A stretch of DNA of 30,708 bases, from NCBI GenBank assembly GCA_051646105.1, contig JBOFCO010000215.1, positions 1 to 30,708 of the forward strand. Direction: 5' to 3'. The notes under the pieces are model-generated. The model made no database searches, was not told the DNA's origin, and saw only the letters and a program-made list of their open reading frames with translations. Position 1 is the first letter of the stretch. The number at the start of each line of letters is the position of its first letter. Positions 1-7,167 of this stretch are shown here, in pieces. The DNA comes from JBOFCO01 sp051646105. Lineage in GTDB: Bacteria > Pseudomonadota > Alphaproteobacteria > Rhodobacterales > Rhodobacteraceae. A program made the translations under genes and the position numbers.

Positions 1-46
1 CGGGGTTCAGCGGAAGAACGGGGGGCAGGTGGTGGATGGCGTCCAT
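1..46 (-). CDS. N-terminus of an unidentified leftward gene (cut by window edge)
   Basis: An ATG on the minus strand at 46 is preceded, about 7 bases upstream, by a strong AAGGAG ribosome-binding site. It opens a frame reading MDAIHHLPPVLPLNP before the window ends. Only 15 residues are visible, so neither family nor function can be named. It is divergent from rpsD. Reality of the start is supported by the ribosome-binding site alone. Confidence 0.55.
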   Translation of the reverse strand, partial: MDAIHHLPPVLPLNP

Positions 47-114
47 ATGTCGTGCTCCTTTCCGGGGAGGGGAAGCGCGGGGGAATTAGGGAATGATGAG
101 GGGGGCGGGCGCTG

Positions 115-142
115 TTGACTCCGCCGGTTTTGCCACTATAAG
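115..142 (+). promoter_or_regulatory. Sigma-70-type promoter of rpsD
   Basis: A -35 box TTGACT (115-120), a 16-base spacer and a -10 box TATAAG (137-142) closely match the housekeeping consensus. Transcription would begin near 149, leaving a leader of about 138 bases before the rpsD start. Seen in sequence; activity is inferred. Confidence 0.7.
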
Positions 143-190
143 CGCGGCTCGTCCGGGATGAGAGTTCCGGGCTTTTCATTTGGTGTTGGC

Positions 191-264
191 GGCCCCCGCA
201 AGGGGATGCCTGTCGCCCCGGCAACCGGGGAAAGGACAACGCCCTTCATAGCCACAATCGTGGC
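191..264 (+). promoter_or_regulatory. Structured 5' leader of rpsD with three consecutive hairpins
   Basis: Three perfect-stem hairpins lie between the promoter and the ribosome-binding site. The first is CCCC-GCAA-GGGG (194-205), with a GNRA-type loop and an outer GGC/GCC pair (191-193 with 208-210). The second is CCCCGG-CAA-CCGGGG (216-230). The third is GCCAC-AATC-GTGGC (251-264), ending 6 bases before the AAGAAGGAGA ribosome-binding sequence. S4 represses translation of its own mRNA in other bacteria, so this could be an autoregulatory leader. That link is inference; the stems are directly visible. Confidence 0.5.
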
Positions 265-286
265 GCCTGTAAGAAGGAGATCAGCG

Positions 287-907
287 GTGACAAAACGCAC
301 CACTGCCAAGTACAAGATCGACCGCCGCATGGGCGAAAATATCTGGGGCCGCCCGAAATCGCCGCTGAACAAGCGCGAATACGGCCCCGGCCAGCACGGC
401 CAGCGCCGCAAGAACAAGCTGTCCGACTTTGGCACCCAGCTGCGCGCCAAGCAGAAGCTGAAGGGCTATTACGGCGATCTGACCGAAAAGCAGTTCCGCA
501 AGATTTATACCGAAGCCGAACGCGTCAAGGGTGACACCGGTGAAAATCTGGTGGGTCTGCTGGAGCGTCGTCTGGATGCCGTCGTTTACCGCGCCAAGTT
601 CGTTCCGACGATCTTTGCCGCGCGCCAGTTCGTGAACCACGGCCATGTCACCGTGAACGGCCAGCGCGTCAACATCGCATCCTACCGCGTCAAGGAAGGC
701 GATGTGGTCGCTGTTCGCGACAAGTCGCGCCAACTGGCCATTGTGCTGGAAGCCGTGCAACTGGCAGAACGCGACGTGCCGGATTACCTTGAAACCGACC
801 ACAACAAGATGACCGCCACCTTCGTGCGCACGCCCGGTCTGGGTGATGTGCCCTATCCGGTGGTGATGGAACCGAACCTGGTCGTCGAATATTACGCGAA
901 GAACTGA
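287..907 (+). CDS. rpsD: 30S ribosomal protein S4
   Basis: Primary 16S rRNA-binding protein that nucleates assembly of the small-subunit body. The 206-residue product has the family's usual length. It begins (M)TKRTTAKYKIDRRMGENIWG, carries the ...KSPLNKREYGPGQHG segment, and has an S4 RNA-binding domain from about residue 95 (LLERRLDAVVYRAKF, then a VNGQRVNI motif). The start is a GTG at 287 because it sits 6 bases after AAGAAGGAGA (271-280) and gives the conserved N-terminus. The frame stays open upstream to 158, but those codons lie in the hairpin leader. The gene looks monocistronic, unlike the alpha-operon location in E. coli, with its own promoter and terminator. Confidence 0.97.
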   Translation: MTKRTTAKYKIDRRMGENIWGRPKSPLNKREYGPGQHGQRRKNKLSDFGTQLRAKQKLKGYYGDLTEKQFRKIYTEAERVKGDTGENLVGLLERRLDAVVYRAKFVPTIFAARQFVNHGHVTVNGQRVNIASYRVKEGDVVAVRDKSRQLAIVLEAVQLAERDVPDYLETDHNKMTATFVRTPGLGDVPYPVVMEPNLVVEYYAKN

Positions 908-929
908 TCCTTCGCAGGATTGTCAAACG

Positions 930-966
930 GGGCCGCAGCGGAAACGCCTGCGGCCCTTGTCTTTTG
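930..966 (+). terminator. Rho-independent terminator of rpsD
   Basis: A perfect 9-bp stem GGGCCGCAG/CTGCGGCCC (930-938 with 948-956), a 9-base loop, then a T-rich tail TTGTCTTTTG. It begins 23 bases after the rpsD stop, so homospermidine synthase probably needs its own promoter or read-through. Confidence 0.8.
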
Positions 967-1042
967 TCCTGCCGCCCGTCTGCCGCTCTTGTCTTTTCCT
1001 GTGCGGCGGGGGAATCTGCCCTCTCTTGCAGGGGGAATGGTG

Positions 1043-2461
1043 ATGCAGGCGTATCCTGACCACGGCCGGATCGACGGGCCGATTGTGATCATAGGGTTCG
1101 GGTCCATCGGGCGAGGAACCCTTCCGCTGATCGAGCGGCATTTTGAGTATGACGCGCGTCGGATCACGGTGATCGAACCGTCCGACAGGCATCACATCTT
1201 TCTGGCCCAGCATGGGGTGACCCATCTGCGCCTGGCCCTGACAGCAGAGAATTACCGTGAGATCCTGGCCGGGCTGTTCGAGCCGGGCAAGGGCTTCTGC
1301 GTTAACCTGTCGGTCGATGTCTCCTCTCTCGATGTCATGCGCTTCTGCCGGGAAATGGGCGTGCCCTATATCGACACGGTCGTCGAACCTTGGCAGGGGT
1401 TCTATTTCGATACGGCGGACAACGCCGCCCGCACCAACTATGCCTTGCGAGAGGCGGTGCGGGCCGAAAAACGCGCCAATCCCGGCGGCAGCACAGCGGT
1501 TTCCTGCTGCGGTGCGAATCCCGGCATGGTGTCGTGGTTTGTCAAAGAGGCACTGATGATCCTTGCCCGTGACACGGGTCGCACGGATGCGGTGCCATCC
1601 GACCGGGCGGGCTGGGCGCGACTGATGCAGTCGCTCGGCGTCAAGGGTGTGCATATCGCCGAACGCGATACGCAGAAATCGGTGCGGTCGAAGCGCATCG
1701 GCACCTTCGTCAATACCTGGTCGGTCGAAGGATTCCTTTCCGAAGGTTTCCAGCCCGCAGAACTGGGTTGGGGCACGCATGAGCGCTGGTTCCCCGATGA
1801 TGCGCACCGGCACGACACGGGCTGTCAGGCCGCGATCTGGATTGCACGACCCGGTGCGATCACCCGCGTTCACAGCTGGTGCCCGATGCCAGGGCCGCAG
1901 TTCGGCTTTCTGGTGACACACAACGAGGCGATCTCGATTGCCGACTATTACACTGTGGGGCAGGGGGCTGCGCCCGAATATCGGCCGACCTGCCATTATG
2001 CCTATCATCCCTGCGACGATGCCGTTCTGTCGCTGCATGAATGTTTCGGGGCGGGGGTTGCGCAGCCGCGCCAGCATATCCTTGACGAAAACGAAATCAC
2101 TGAAGGCGCGGACGAACTGGGTGTGCTGCTCTACGGCCATGCGAAGAACGCACTCTGGTACGGATCGCGGCTGTCGATCGACGAGGCCCGCGCGCTCGCC
2201 CCGTTCCAGAACGCCACCGGCTTGCAGGTATCGTCCGCGGTGCTGGCCGGGATGGTCTGGGCGCTGGAAAATCCGGGTGCGGGGATCGTGGAAGCAGACG
2301 AGATGGACCATGCCCGCTGTCTGGCCGTTCAGCGCCCCTATCTGGGCCCGGTAGAGGCGCATTATACCGACTGGACGCCGCTGAAGGACCGGTGGAGCCA
2401 GTTCGCCGAGGACATCGACGAAAGCGATCCCTGGCAGTTCCGCAACGTGCTGGCGAGCTGA
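1043..2461 (+). CDS. hss: Homospermidine synthase
   Basis: Makes sym-homospermidine from putrescine (or spermidine plus putrescine) using NAD+ as prosthetic group. The polyamine is characteristic of several alphaproteobacteria. The 472-residue product matches the usual length of bacterial enzymes (about 475). An N-terminal Rossmann motif, IIGFGSIGRG (Gly18, Gly20, Gly23), starts after a short lead. Conserved family stretches include YIDTVVEPWQG and SCCGANPGMVSWFVKEAL. The ATG at 1043 follows AGGGGG (1030-1035) with 7-base spacing; an ATG at 1037 sits too close to it. Cytoplasmic. Function rests on strong overall family resemblance. Confidence 0.92.
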   Translation: MQAYPDHGRIDGPIVIIGFGSIGRGTLPLIERHFEYDARRITVIEPSDRHHIFLAQHGVTHLRLALTAENYREILAGLFEPGKGFCVNLSVDVSSLDVMRFCREMGVPYIDTVVEPWQGFYFDTADNAARTNYALREAVRAEKRANPGGSTAVSCCGANPGMVSWFVKEALMILARDTGRTDAVPSDRAGWARLMQSLGVKGVHIAERDTQKSVRSKRIGTFVNTWSVEGFLSEGFQPAELGWGTHERWFPDDAHRHDTGCQAAIWIARPGAITRVHSWCPMPGPQFGFLVTHNEAISIADYYTVGQGAAPEYRPTCHYAYHPCDDAVLSLHECFGAGVAQPRQHILDENEITEGADELGVLLYGHAKNALWYGSRLSIDEARALAPFQNATGLQVSSAVLAGMVWALENPGAGIVEADEMDHARCLAVQRPYLGPVEAHYTDWTPLKDRWSQFAEDIDESDPWQFRNVLAS

Positions 2462-2468
2462 CGGCATC

Positions 2469-2530
2469 GGGGGCTTTGCGCCCCCGAACCCCCCGCTGGA
2501 TATTTGCACCAGACTGAAAGGGCGGGAGAT
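2469..2530 (+). repeat. Hairpin plus AT-containing tail: candidate dispersed intergenic repeat and terminator after hss
   Basis: A GC hairpin GGGGGC/GCCCCC (2469-2474 with 2480-2485) lies 8 bases after the hss stop. It is followed by a CCCC-rich stretch and then GGATATTTGCACCAGACTGA. I recall very similar hairpin-plus-GGATATTTG tails between many Rhodobacterales genes, so I read it as one copy of a dispersed terminator-like repeat. There is no classic T-run. Only one copy is present in this window, so repeat status cannot be shown here. Confidence 0.45.
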
Positions 2531-2597
2531 TCCGCACAAGTTTCTGGAATTGCCCGGGCTTGGCGGCTATGAAGCGCCGGAACCTTCGGAGGCAATG

Positions 2598-3683
2598 ATG
2601 AACGACCTGATCCGCCCGCAGCCCGGCATCATGGGGATCGCGCTTTATGAAAGCGGCGCGGCCCATGTCGCGGGCATTGCCAATGCGGTGAAGCTGTCGG
2701 CCAACGAAAACCCCTTCGGCCCTTCTGAACGCGCCAAGGAAGCTTTTATCCGCGCCCAGAACAACCTGCACCGCTATCCCGCCACTGACCACGCCAGCCT
2801 GCGCGCCGCCATCGGAGAGGTGCACGGCCTGCCCGCATCGCAGATCGTCTGCGGCACCGGATCGGACGAGATCATCCTGCTGCTCTGTCAGGCCTATGCC
2901 GGGACGGGGGATGAGGTGATCTATACCGAACACGGATTCCTGCTTTATCCCATTGCGGCGCAGGCGGTCGGCGCGGTGCCGGTCAGGGTGCCGGAACGGG
3001 AGCGGGTGGTCGATGTCGATGCGATCCTCGCCGCCTGTACGGAGCGCACGAGGCTGGTGTTCATCGCCAACCCCAACAACCCGACCGGCACGATGATCGG
3101 CGCGGCAGAGGTGGAGCGGCTGGCAAAGGCCCTGCCGCCGCAGGCCATTCTGGTACTAGACGGGGCCTATGCCGAATTTGTCGAGGGCTTCGACGGCGGC
3201 GCGGCGCTGGTTGCTTCCCGCGACAACGTGGTGATGACCCGGACGTTTTCCAAAATCTACGGCCTTGGCGGGTTGCGGATCGGCTGGGGCTATGGGCCGC
3301 AGCCTCTCGTCGATGTGCTGAACCGCATCCGCAACCCGTTCAACCTGTCGAACGCGCAGCTCGACGCGGCGGAGGCAGCGGTGCGCGATCAGGCCTGGGT
3401 GGATCGCTGCCGGGCCGAGAATGCGCGACTGCGGGTCTGGCTGGCCGAGGCGCTGGCGGCGGTGGGCGTGCCCTCCGACACCTCGATGGCGAATTTCGTG
3501 CTGGCCCGGTTCGGGGATGAGGCAGAGGCTGCAGCCTGCGACGATTTCCTGAAATCGCGCGGGCTGATCGTGCGGCGTGTGGCGGGCTACAACCTGCCGA
3601 ACTGCCTGCGCATCACGGTGGGGGATGAACCTTCGTGCCGCCGCGTGGTCGAGGCCGTCGCGGCCTTTAAGGGGCGGGGCTGA
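2598..3683 (+). CDS. hisC: Histidinol-phosphate aminotransferase (possibly also aromatic aminotransferase)
   Basis: PLP-dependent class I/II aminotransferase that converts imidazole acetol phosphate to histidinol phosphate. Members of this family can also transaminate aromatic keto acids. The 361-residue product shows the substrate segment KLSANENPFGPS, the cofactor stretch GTGSDEIILL, NPNNPTG, and the PLP lysine K219 in TFSKIYGLGGLRIGWGYG. The ATG at 2598 is chosen because CGGAGG (2587-2592) lies 5 bases upstream; an adjacent ATG at 2595 is too close. The stop overlaps the start of the arogenate/prephenate dehydrogenase gene by one base (TGATG). This translational coupling suggests a role in tyrosine/phenylalanine synthesis as well as, or instead of, histidine synthesis. 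Confidence 0.92.
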   Translation: MNDLIRPQPGIMGIALYESGAAHVAGIANAVKLSANENPFGPSERAKEAFIRAQNNLHRYPATDHASLRAAIGEVHGLPASQIVCGTGSDEIILLLCQAYAGTGDEVIYTEHGFLLYPIAAQAVGAVPVRVPERERVVDVDAILAACTERTRLVFIANPNNPTGTMIGAAEVERLAKALPPQAILVLDGAYAEFVEGFDGGAALVASRDNVVMTRTFSKIYGLGGLRIGWGYGPQPLVDVLNRIRNPFNLSNAQLDAAEAAVRDQAWVDRCRAENARLRVWLAEALAAVGVPSDTSMANFVLARFGDEAEAAACDDFLKSRGLIVRRVAGYNLPNCLRITVGDEPSCRRVVEAVAAFKGRG

Positions 3684-4606
3684 TGGCGGTGGTGTTTGAA
3701 CGGGTCGCGCTGATCGGGCTGGGGCTGATCGCCTCCTCCATGGCCCATGCCATGCGGGCGGGCGGGTTGGCCGGTCACATCGCGGGCCATGCGAAATCGG
3801 CCGACACGCGCGCTGTGGCGACCGAAATCGGCTTGTGCAACAGCATCCACGTCACGGCGGCGGAAGCGGTAAAAGATGCCGATCTGGTCGTGCTGGCGGT
3901 TCCGGTGGGCGCGATGGGGCCACTGGCGGCAGAGATTGCGCCACATCTGAAGCGGGGTGCGGTGGTCACGGATGTCGGTTCCGTCAAGCAGGCGGTGATC
4001 GCGGCGGTGGCCCCGCATCTGCCGCCGGGCGTGGCCTTCGTGCCGGGCCATCCGCTGGCGGGGACGGAATATTCCGGACCACGTTCCGGATTCGCCACGC
4101 TGTTCCGGAACCGCTGGTGCCTGCTGACGCCCATCGAAAGCTCTGCCCCACAGGCGGTGGCGCGGCTGCGCGCCTTGTGGGAGGGTATGGGAGCCAAGGT
4201 CGATGAAATGGACCCGGCCCATCACGATACGGTGCTGGCCGTGGTCAGCCATACGCCCCATCTGATTGCCTATACGATGGTGGGCGTTGCCGACCATCTG
4301 GAACGCGTTTCGAATTCCGAGATCATCCAGTATTCGGCGTCGGGCTTTCGCGATTTCACCCGCATCGCCGCATCCGATCCGGTGATGTGGCGCGATGTGT
4401 TCCTGACCAACAAGGACGCGGTGCTAGATATCCTTGGCCGTTTCACCGAAGAACTGTTCGTGCTGCAACGTGCCATCCGCATGGGTGACGGCCAGATGCT
4501 GCACGACTATTTCGCGCATACCCGCGCGATCCGTCGCGGCATCATCGAGGCGGGGCAGGATACATCCGCCCCCGATTTCGGGCGCGGCACCCCGGCACCG
4601 GAATGA
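3683..4606 (+). CDS. tyrC: Prephenate/cyclohexadienyl (arogenate) dehydrogenase
   Basis: NAD(P)-dependent oxidative decarboxylation of prephenate and/or arogenate in tyrosine synthesis; cytoplasmic. The 307-residue product opens with a Rossmann motif, VALIGLGLIASSMAHA (G12, G14, A17). It has the TDVGSVK segment, the active-site loop FVPGHPLAGTEYSGP with its conserved His, and SHTPHLIAYTMV. There is no fused chorismate mutase or ACT domain, as in the short cyclohexadienyl dehydrogenases. The ATG at 3683 overlaps the hisC stop. The final codons overlap the next start by four bases (ATGA), so all three genes are probably translated from one message. Prephenate versus arogenate preference cannot be read from sequence. 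Confidence 0.9.
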   Translation: MAVVFERVALIGLGLIASSMAHAMRAGGLAGHIAGHAKSADTRAVATEIGLCNSIHVTAAEAVKDADLVVLAVPVGAMGPLAAEIAPHLKRGAVVTDVGSVKQAVIAAVAPHLPPGVAFVPGHPLAGTEYSGPRSGFATLFRNRWCLLTPIESSAPQAVARLRALWEGMGAKVDEMDPAHHDTVLAVVSHTPHLIAYTMVGVADHLERVSNSEIIQYSASGFRDFTRIAASDPVMWRDVFLTNKDAVLDILGRFTEELFVLQRAIRMGDGQMLHDYFAHTRAIRRGIIEAGQDTSAPDFGRGTPAPE

Positions 4607-5424
4607 TGCGGACCCTGCTGCCTTTGCTTGCCATCGGGGGTCTGCTTGCGGCACCCGTTTTGGCAGAGGCACCGGAACGTTCGCCCCGGCCAGAGGTGCG
4701 GCCGGTACTTTCAACCACGCCACCGGCGGCGCCGGCCGTGGCTGACAGCCCGCTGGCCCCGCAAACATCCCCCCGTCCTGCCGACGCGCCTGCCGTGCCG
4801 CCGGGTGGCGTGGCGCTGACCGCGCTGGCGCCAAAGGCGAAGGTTCCGGAGGAGGAACCGGTTGCGGTGACCCCGGAAGAGACATCTCCGCGCAGCATGA
4901 AGGGCGCGGTTTGTGGGGATCCGGGTATCCGGGGTGTGGAAATCGCCCCCATTCCCGCCGAGGTGAAGGGCTGCGGGCTGACGGATGGTGTATCTGTCAG
5001 CGCCATTGACGGCATCGGGCTGAGCATGGCGGCAAGCATGGATTGCGTCACGGCGCAGTCACTGGCGCATTGGGTGCGGAAGGCGGCGGCGCCCGCGGTG
5101 GGCCGGACAGGCGGCGGCCTGCAGGAATTGCAGGTTGCGGCGCATTATGCCTGCCGCCCACGCAACAACCAGAAAGGCGCGCGGATTTCCGAACATGGCA
5201 AGGGCCATGCTATCGACATTTCCGGGCTGGTGCTGGCGGACGGAACCGTCATTACGGTGCTTGAAGGGTGGCACCAGAAGCGGGCAGGGCGCATCCTTCG
5301 CGCCATTCACAAGGCGGCCTGCGGCCCGTTTCGTACCGTTCTTGGCCCGGACGGGGACCGCTTTCATCAGGACCATATCCATCTGGATACGGCCCGCACC
5401 CGCAAGGGAAGTTTCTGTCGCTAA
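4603..5424 (+). CDS. Exported extensin-like family protein
   Basis: The 273-residue product starts with a signal peptide (MMRTLLPLLAIGGLLAAPVLA). A Pro/Ala-rich linker of about 80 residues follows. The C-terminal extensin-like domain (about residues 100-273) has CGLTDGVSVSAI, ARISEHGKGHAIDISG, and a final FHQDHIHLD segment. The spaced His/Asp residues in HGKGHAID and HQDHIHLD resemble the metal sites of LAS/DD-peptidase-type folds, so a periplasmic peptidoglycan-related role is possible but not shown. Four cysteines in the mature domain could form disulfides. The start overlaps the dehydrogenase stop (ATGATG), placing an envelope protein in an amino-acid operon. Confidence 0.85.
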   Translation: MMRTLLPLLAIGGLLAAPVLAEAPERSPRPEVRPVLSTTPPAAPAVADSPLAPQTSPRPADAPAVPPGGVALTALAPKAKVPEEEPVAVTPEETSPRSMKGAVCGDPGIRGVEIAPIPAEVKGCGLTDGVSVSAIDGIGLSMAASMDCVTAQSLAHWVRKAAAPAVGRTGGGLQELQVAAHYACRPRNNQKGARISEHGKGHAIDISGLVLADGTVITVLEGWHQKRAGRILRAIHKAACGPFRTVLGPDGDRFHQDHIHLDTARTRKGSFCR

Positions 5425-5442
5425 GGCGGCTTTCGCGTGTTC

Positions 5443-6441
5443 CTATGGAATGAAAAGCCGGGGTGCCTGACCGAGGGGCAGGGGGCCAAGGCTCATCCTG
5501 CCTTCGGCAAAGACCAGCGGCAGGCTGATCGTATTGGCAGCACCGCTGGCCTTTTCCATCGCCTTCAACAGCTTTTCAACCGTCCGTGCCGCATCCGGCG
5601 AAACGATATCGGCGCCGATTGCCAGTTGCAGCAATGGCCGCCAGTTTAGTGTTCTAATCTCGATCCGGCCTTGCGGAACGCCGTTGGCAGACACGGTCAG
5701 ATTGCCGCTGGCCGTTATCTGCACCGCGCCCCAGATAAGTCGCGCTTCGGTCAGCGCAATATCGGTGGGGTGCGGACTGCGACCTGCAAGGTGCCGGTCC
5801 AGAGGCAGGTCAAGCCCGACAACGGCATCGACATGCACGGTGTCCAGTGCCTTCGGCATCTGGCCCTTTGGATCGATCCGCGCCATCAAGGCCGGATCAA
5901 GGCCAAGGCTGGTGATTTCCAGGCCGATGCGGTGGGCAAGCGGCCGGTCCTCTTGCCGGTCGCTCGCAAGGCGCATCTCGCGGGCGGTGAAATTGCCGCC
6001 GGGCTGCGCAGACAGCCGCAGTTCCTTGCCGATCAGAACACTGTTTTCAAAGGGCAGATCGGTGCTGGCCGCGACCGCAGCGCTGGCGCGCAGATCGGTG
6101 GCGGAAAGGACCATCTCTCCCATGGGGCCGGTCAGCTTTTGTTCAGGCGGGAAAACGACGATCACCTCATTCGGGCGATAGCTGAGCGCGAAGCTTTGCA
6201 CGAAAGGCGCCTGCCAGCGGAAACCGCCCCCGACCGGGGAAAAGACTGTATCCGTCAATGTCAGGTCAAAGCGGTTCGGGAAACCCCGAAGCGAAAGATC
6301 GCTATAGTCAAGCGTGTTGCCATCGGCGCGCAGGGTTTCCACGGCGTTCAGGGCGGCACTTTTCACCACCCGGCTGCCCACGAACCAGTAGCCACCCCAC
6401 AGTGCGGTCAAAACCGCGACGATCCAGGCCAGTGCGCGCAT
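5443..6441 (-). CDS. DUF2125 family membrane-anchored protein
   Basis: The 332-residue product begins MRALAWIVAVLTALWGGYWF, a single N-terminal membrane anchor or uncleaved signal. The rest is a long, beta-rich, presumably periplasmic domain (ALNAVETLRADGNTLDYSDL, RGFPNRFDLTLTDTV) typical of the alphaproteobacterial DUF2125 family, whose function is unknown. The ATG at 6441 is preferred because GGAAAGGGG precedes it; a GTG at 6462 in the same frame adds seven polar residues before the anchor. It converges with the extensin-like gene (18-base gap, no clear terminator) and diverges from the ChaC gene across 64 bases. Confidence 0.82.
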   Translation of the reverse strand: MRALAWIVAVLTALWGGYWFVGSRVVKSAALNAVETLRADGNTLDYSDLSLRGFPNRFDLTLTDTVFSPVGGGFRWQAPFVQSFALSYRPNEVIVVFPPEQKLTGPMGEMVLSATDLRASAAVAASTDLPFENSVLIGKELRLSAQPGGNFTAREMRLASDRQEDRPLAHRIGLEITSLGLDPALMARIDPKGQMPKALDTVHVDAVVGLDLPLDRHLAGRSPHPTDIALTEARLIWGAVQITASGNLTVSANGVPQGRIEIRTLNWRPLLQLAIGADIVSPDAARTVEKLLKAMEKASGAANTISLPLVFAEGRMSLGPLPLGQAPRLFIP

Positions 6442-6505
6442 CGCCGCCCCTTTCCATGTCACCCGGGCTGATGTTTAAGGGGCCAGGATCGAAAGGGCCA
6501 GACAA

Positions 6506-7078
6506 ATGCAGGCGCCACAGGAATGGCATCAGACCGACGGACGAATGTGGGTCTTTGCCTATGGGTCGCTGATCTGGAATCCCGGCTTTGCCTTTGACCG
6601 GCAGGACGTGGCGCGGCTTGATGGCTGGCACCGTTCATTCTGCATGACCTCGATCCACTATCGCGGCTGCGAGAAAAACCCCGGCCTTGTGCTGGCGTTG
6701 GATGCGATGAGCGGGGCCAGTTGCCATGGTGTTGTCTTTCGGGTGACCCCGGAACGGGAAGCGGAAACCCTTGCCGTCCTGCGGGAGCGGGAGATGGTCG
6801 CCTCTGCCTATCAGGAACGCTGGCTGGCGGTTGAGGCGGCGAACTCCGGGACGGTCACAGCGCTGGCCTTTGTCATTGATCGTGACCATCCCCAGTACCG
6901 CCGTGCGCTGTCGCTTGAGGAACAGGCGGAAACCATCGCCCGTGCCATCGGTCAAAGGGGCAGCAACCGGGACTATCTGTTCAATACAGCGGACCATCTC
7001 TCTGGCCTTGGCATCGATGATGAAGAAATGATCGAACTCACCCGGCTGGTGCGGGCCTTGCCCATCGCATCGGACTGA
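6506..7078 (+). CDS. ChaC-type gamma-glutamylcyclotransferase
   Basis: Predicted glutathione-specific gamma-glutamylcyclotransferase, releasing 5-oxoproline and Cys-Gly; cytoplasmic. The signature MWVFAYGSLIWNPGF (Y19-G-S-L) forms the substrate-binding loop. A conserved acidic stretch LREREMV (E94/E96) holds the likely catalytic glutamate. The length of 190 residues suits the family. The start at 6506 is uncertain because no strong ribosome-binding site is visible; the ATG at 6545, directly before WVFAYGSL, is an alternative. The neighbourhood (DUF2125 behind, MotA-like ahead) gives no clear hint of pathway. Confidence 0.87.
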   Translation: MQAPQEWHQTDGRMWVFAYGSLIWNPGFAFDRQDVARLDGWHRSFCMTSIHYRGCEKNPGLVLALDAMSGASCHGVVFRVTPEREAETLAVLREREMVASAYQERWLAVEAANSGTVTALAFVIDRDHPQYRRALSLEEQAETIARAIGQRGSNRDYLFNTADHLSGLGIDDEEMIELTRLVRALPIASD

Positions 7079-7085
7079 TTGCGCA

Positions 7086-7142
7086 TTGGCAGCGGCGAAA
7101 GGCTTGCCTATGGTCGGCGCAGGGGGCGCGCGTCAGGCGCGC
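7086..7142 (+). promoter_or_regulatory. Candidate promoter and leader hairpin of the MotA/MotB-like unit
   Basis: TTGGCA (7086-7091), a 17-base spacer and TATGGT (7109-7114) make a fair sigma-70-type promoter just after the ChaC stop. The expected leader then contains a perfect GCGCGC-GTCAG-GCGCGC hairpin (7126-7142) 25 bases before the ATG at 7168. Promoter activity is inferred from spacing and similarity only. Confidence 0.4.
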
Positions 7143-7167
7143 GGGAAGTGCGGGGCCGCAAATCGAC

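Noticed and set aside
158..286. Upstream extension of rpsD to an ATG at 158
   Set aside because: The extension covers the hairpin leader, lacks a ribosome-binding site, and is absent from the S4 family; the GTG at 287 has an excellent one.
923..2539. Long open frame of 538 codons on the strand opposite homospermidine synthase
   Set aside because: It is an overlap effect of high GC content. The rightward frame matches a known enzyme over its full length, and the opposite frame has no ribosome-binding site or recognisable motif.
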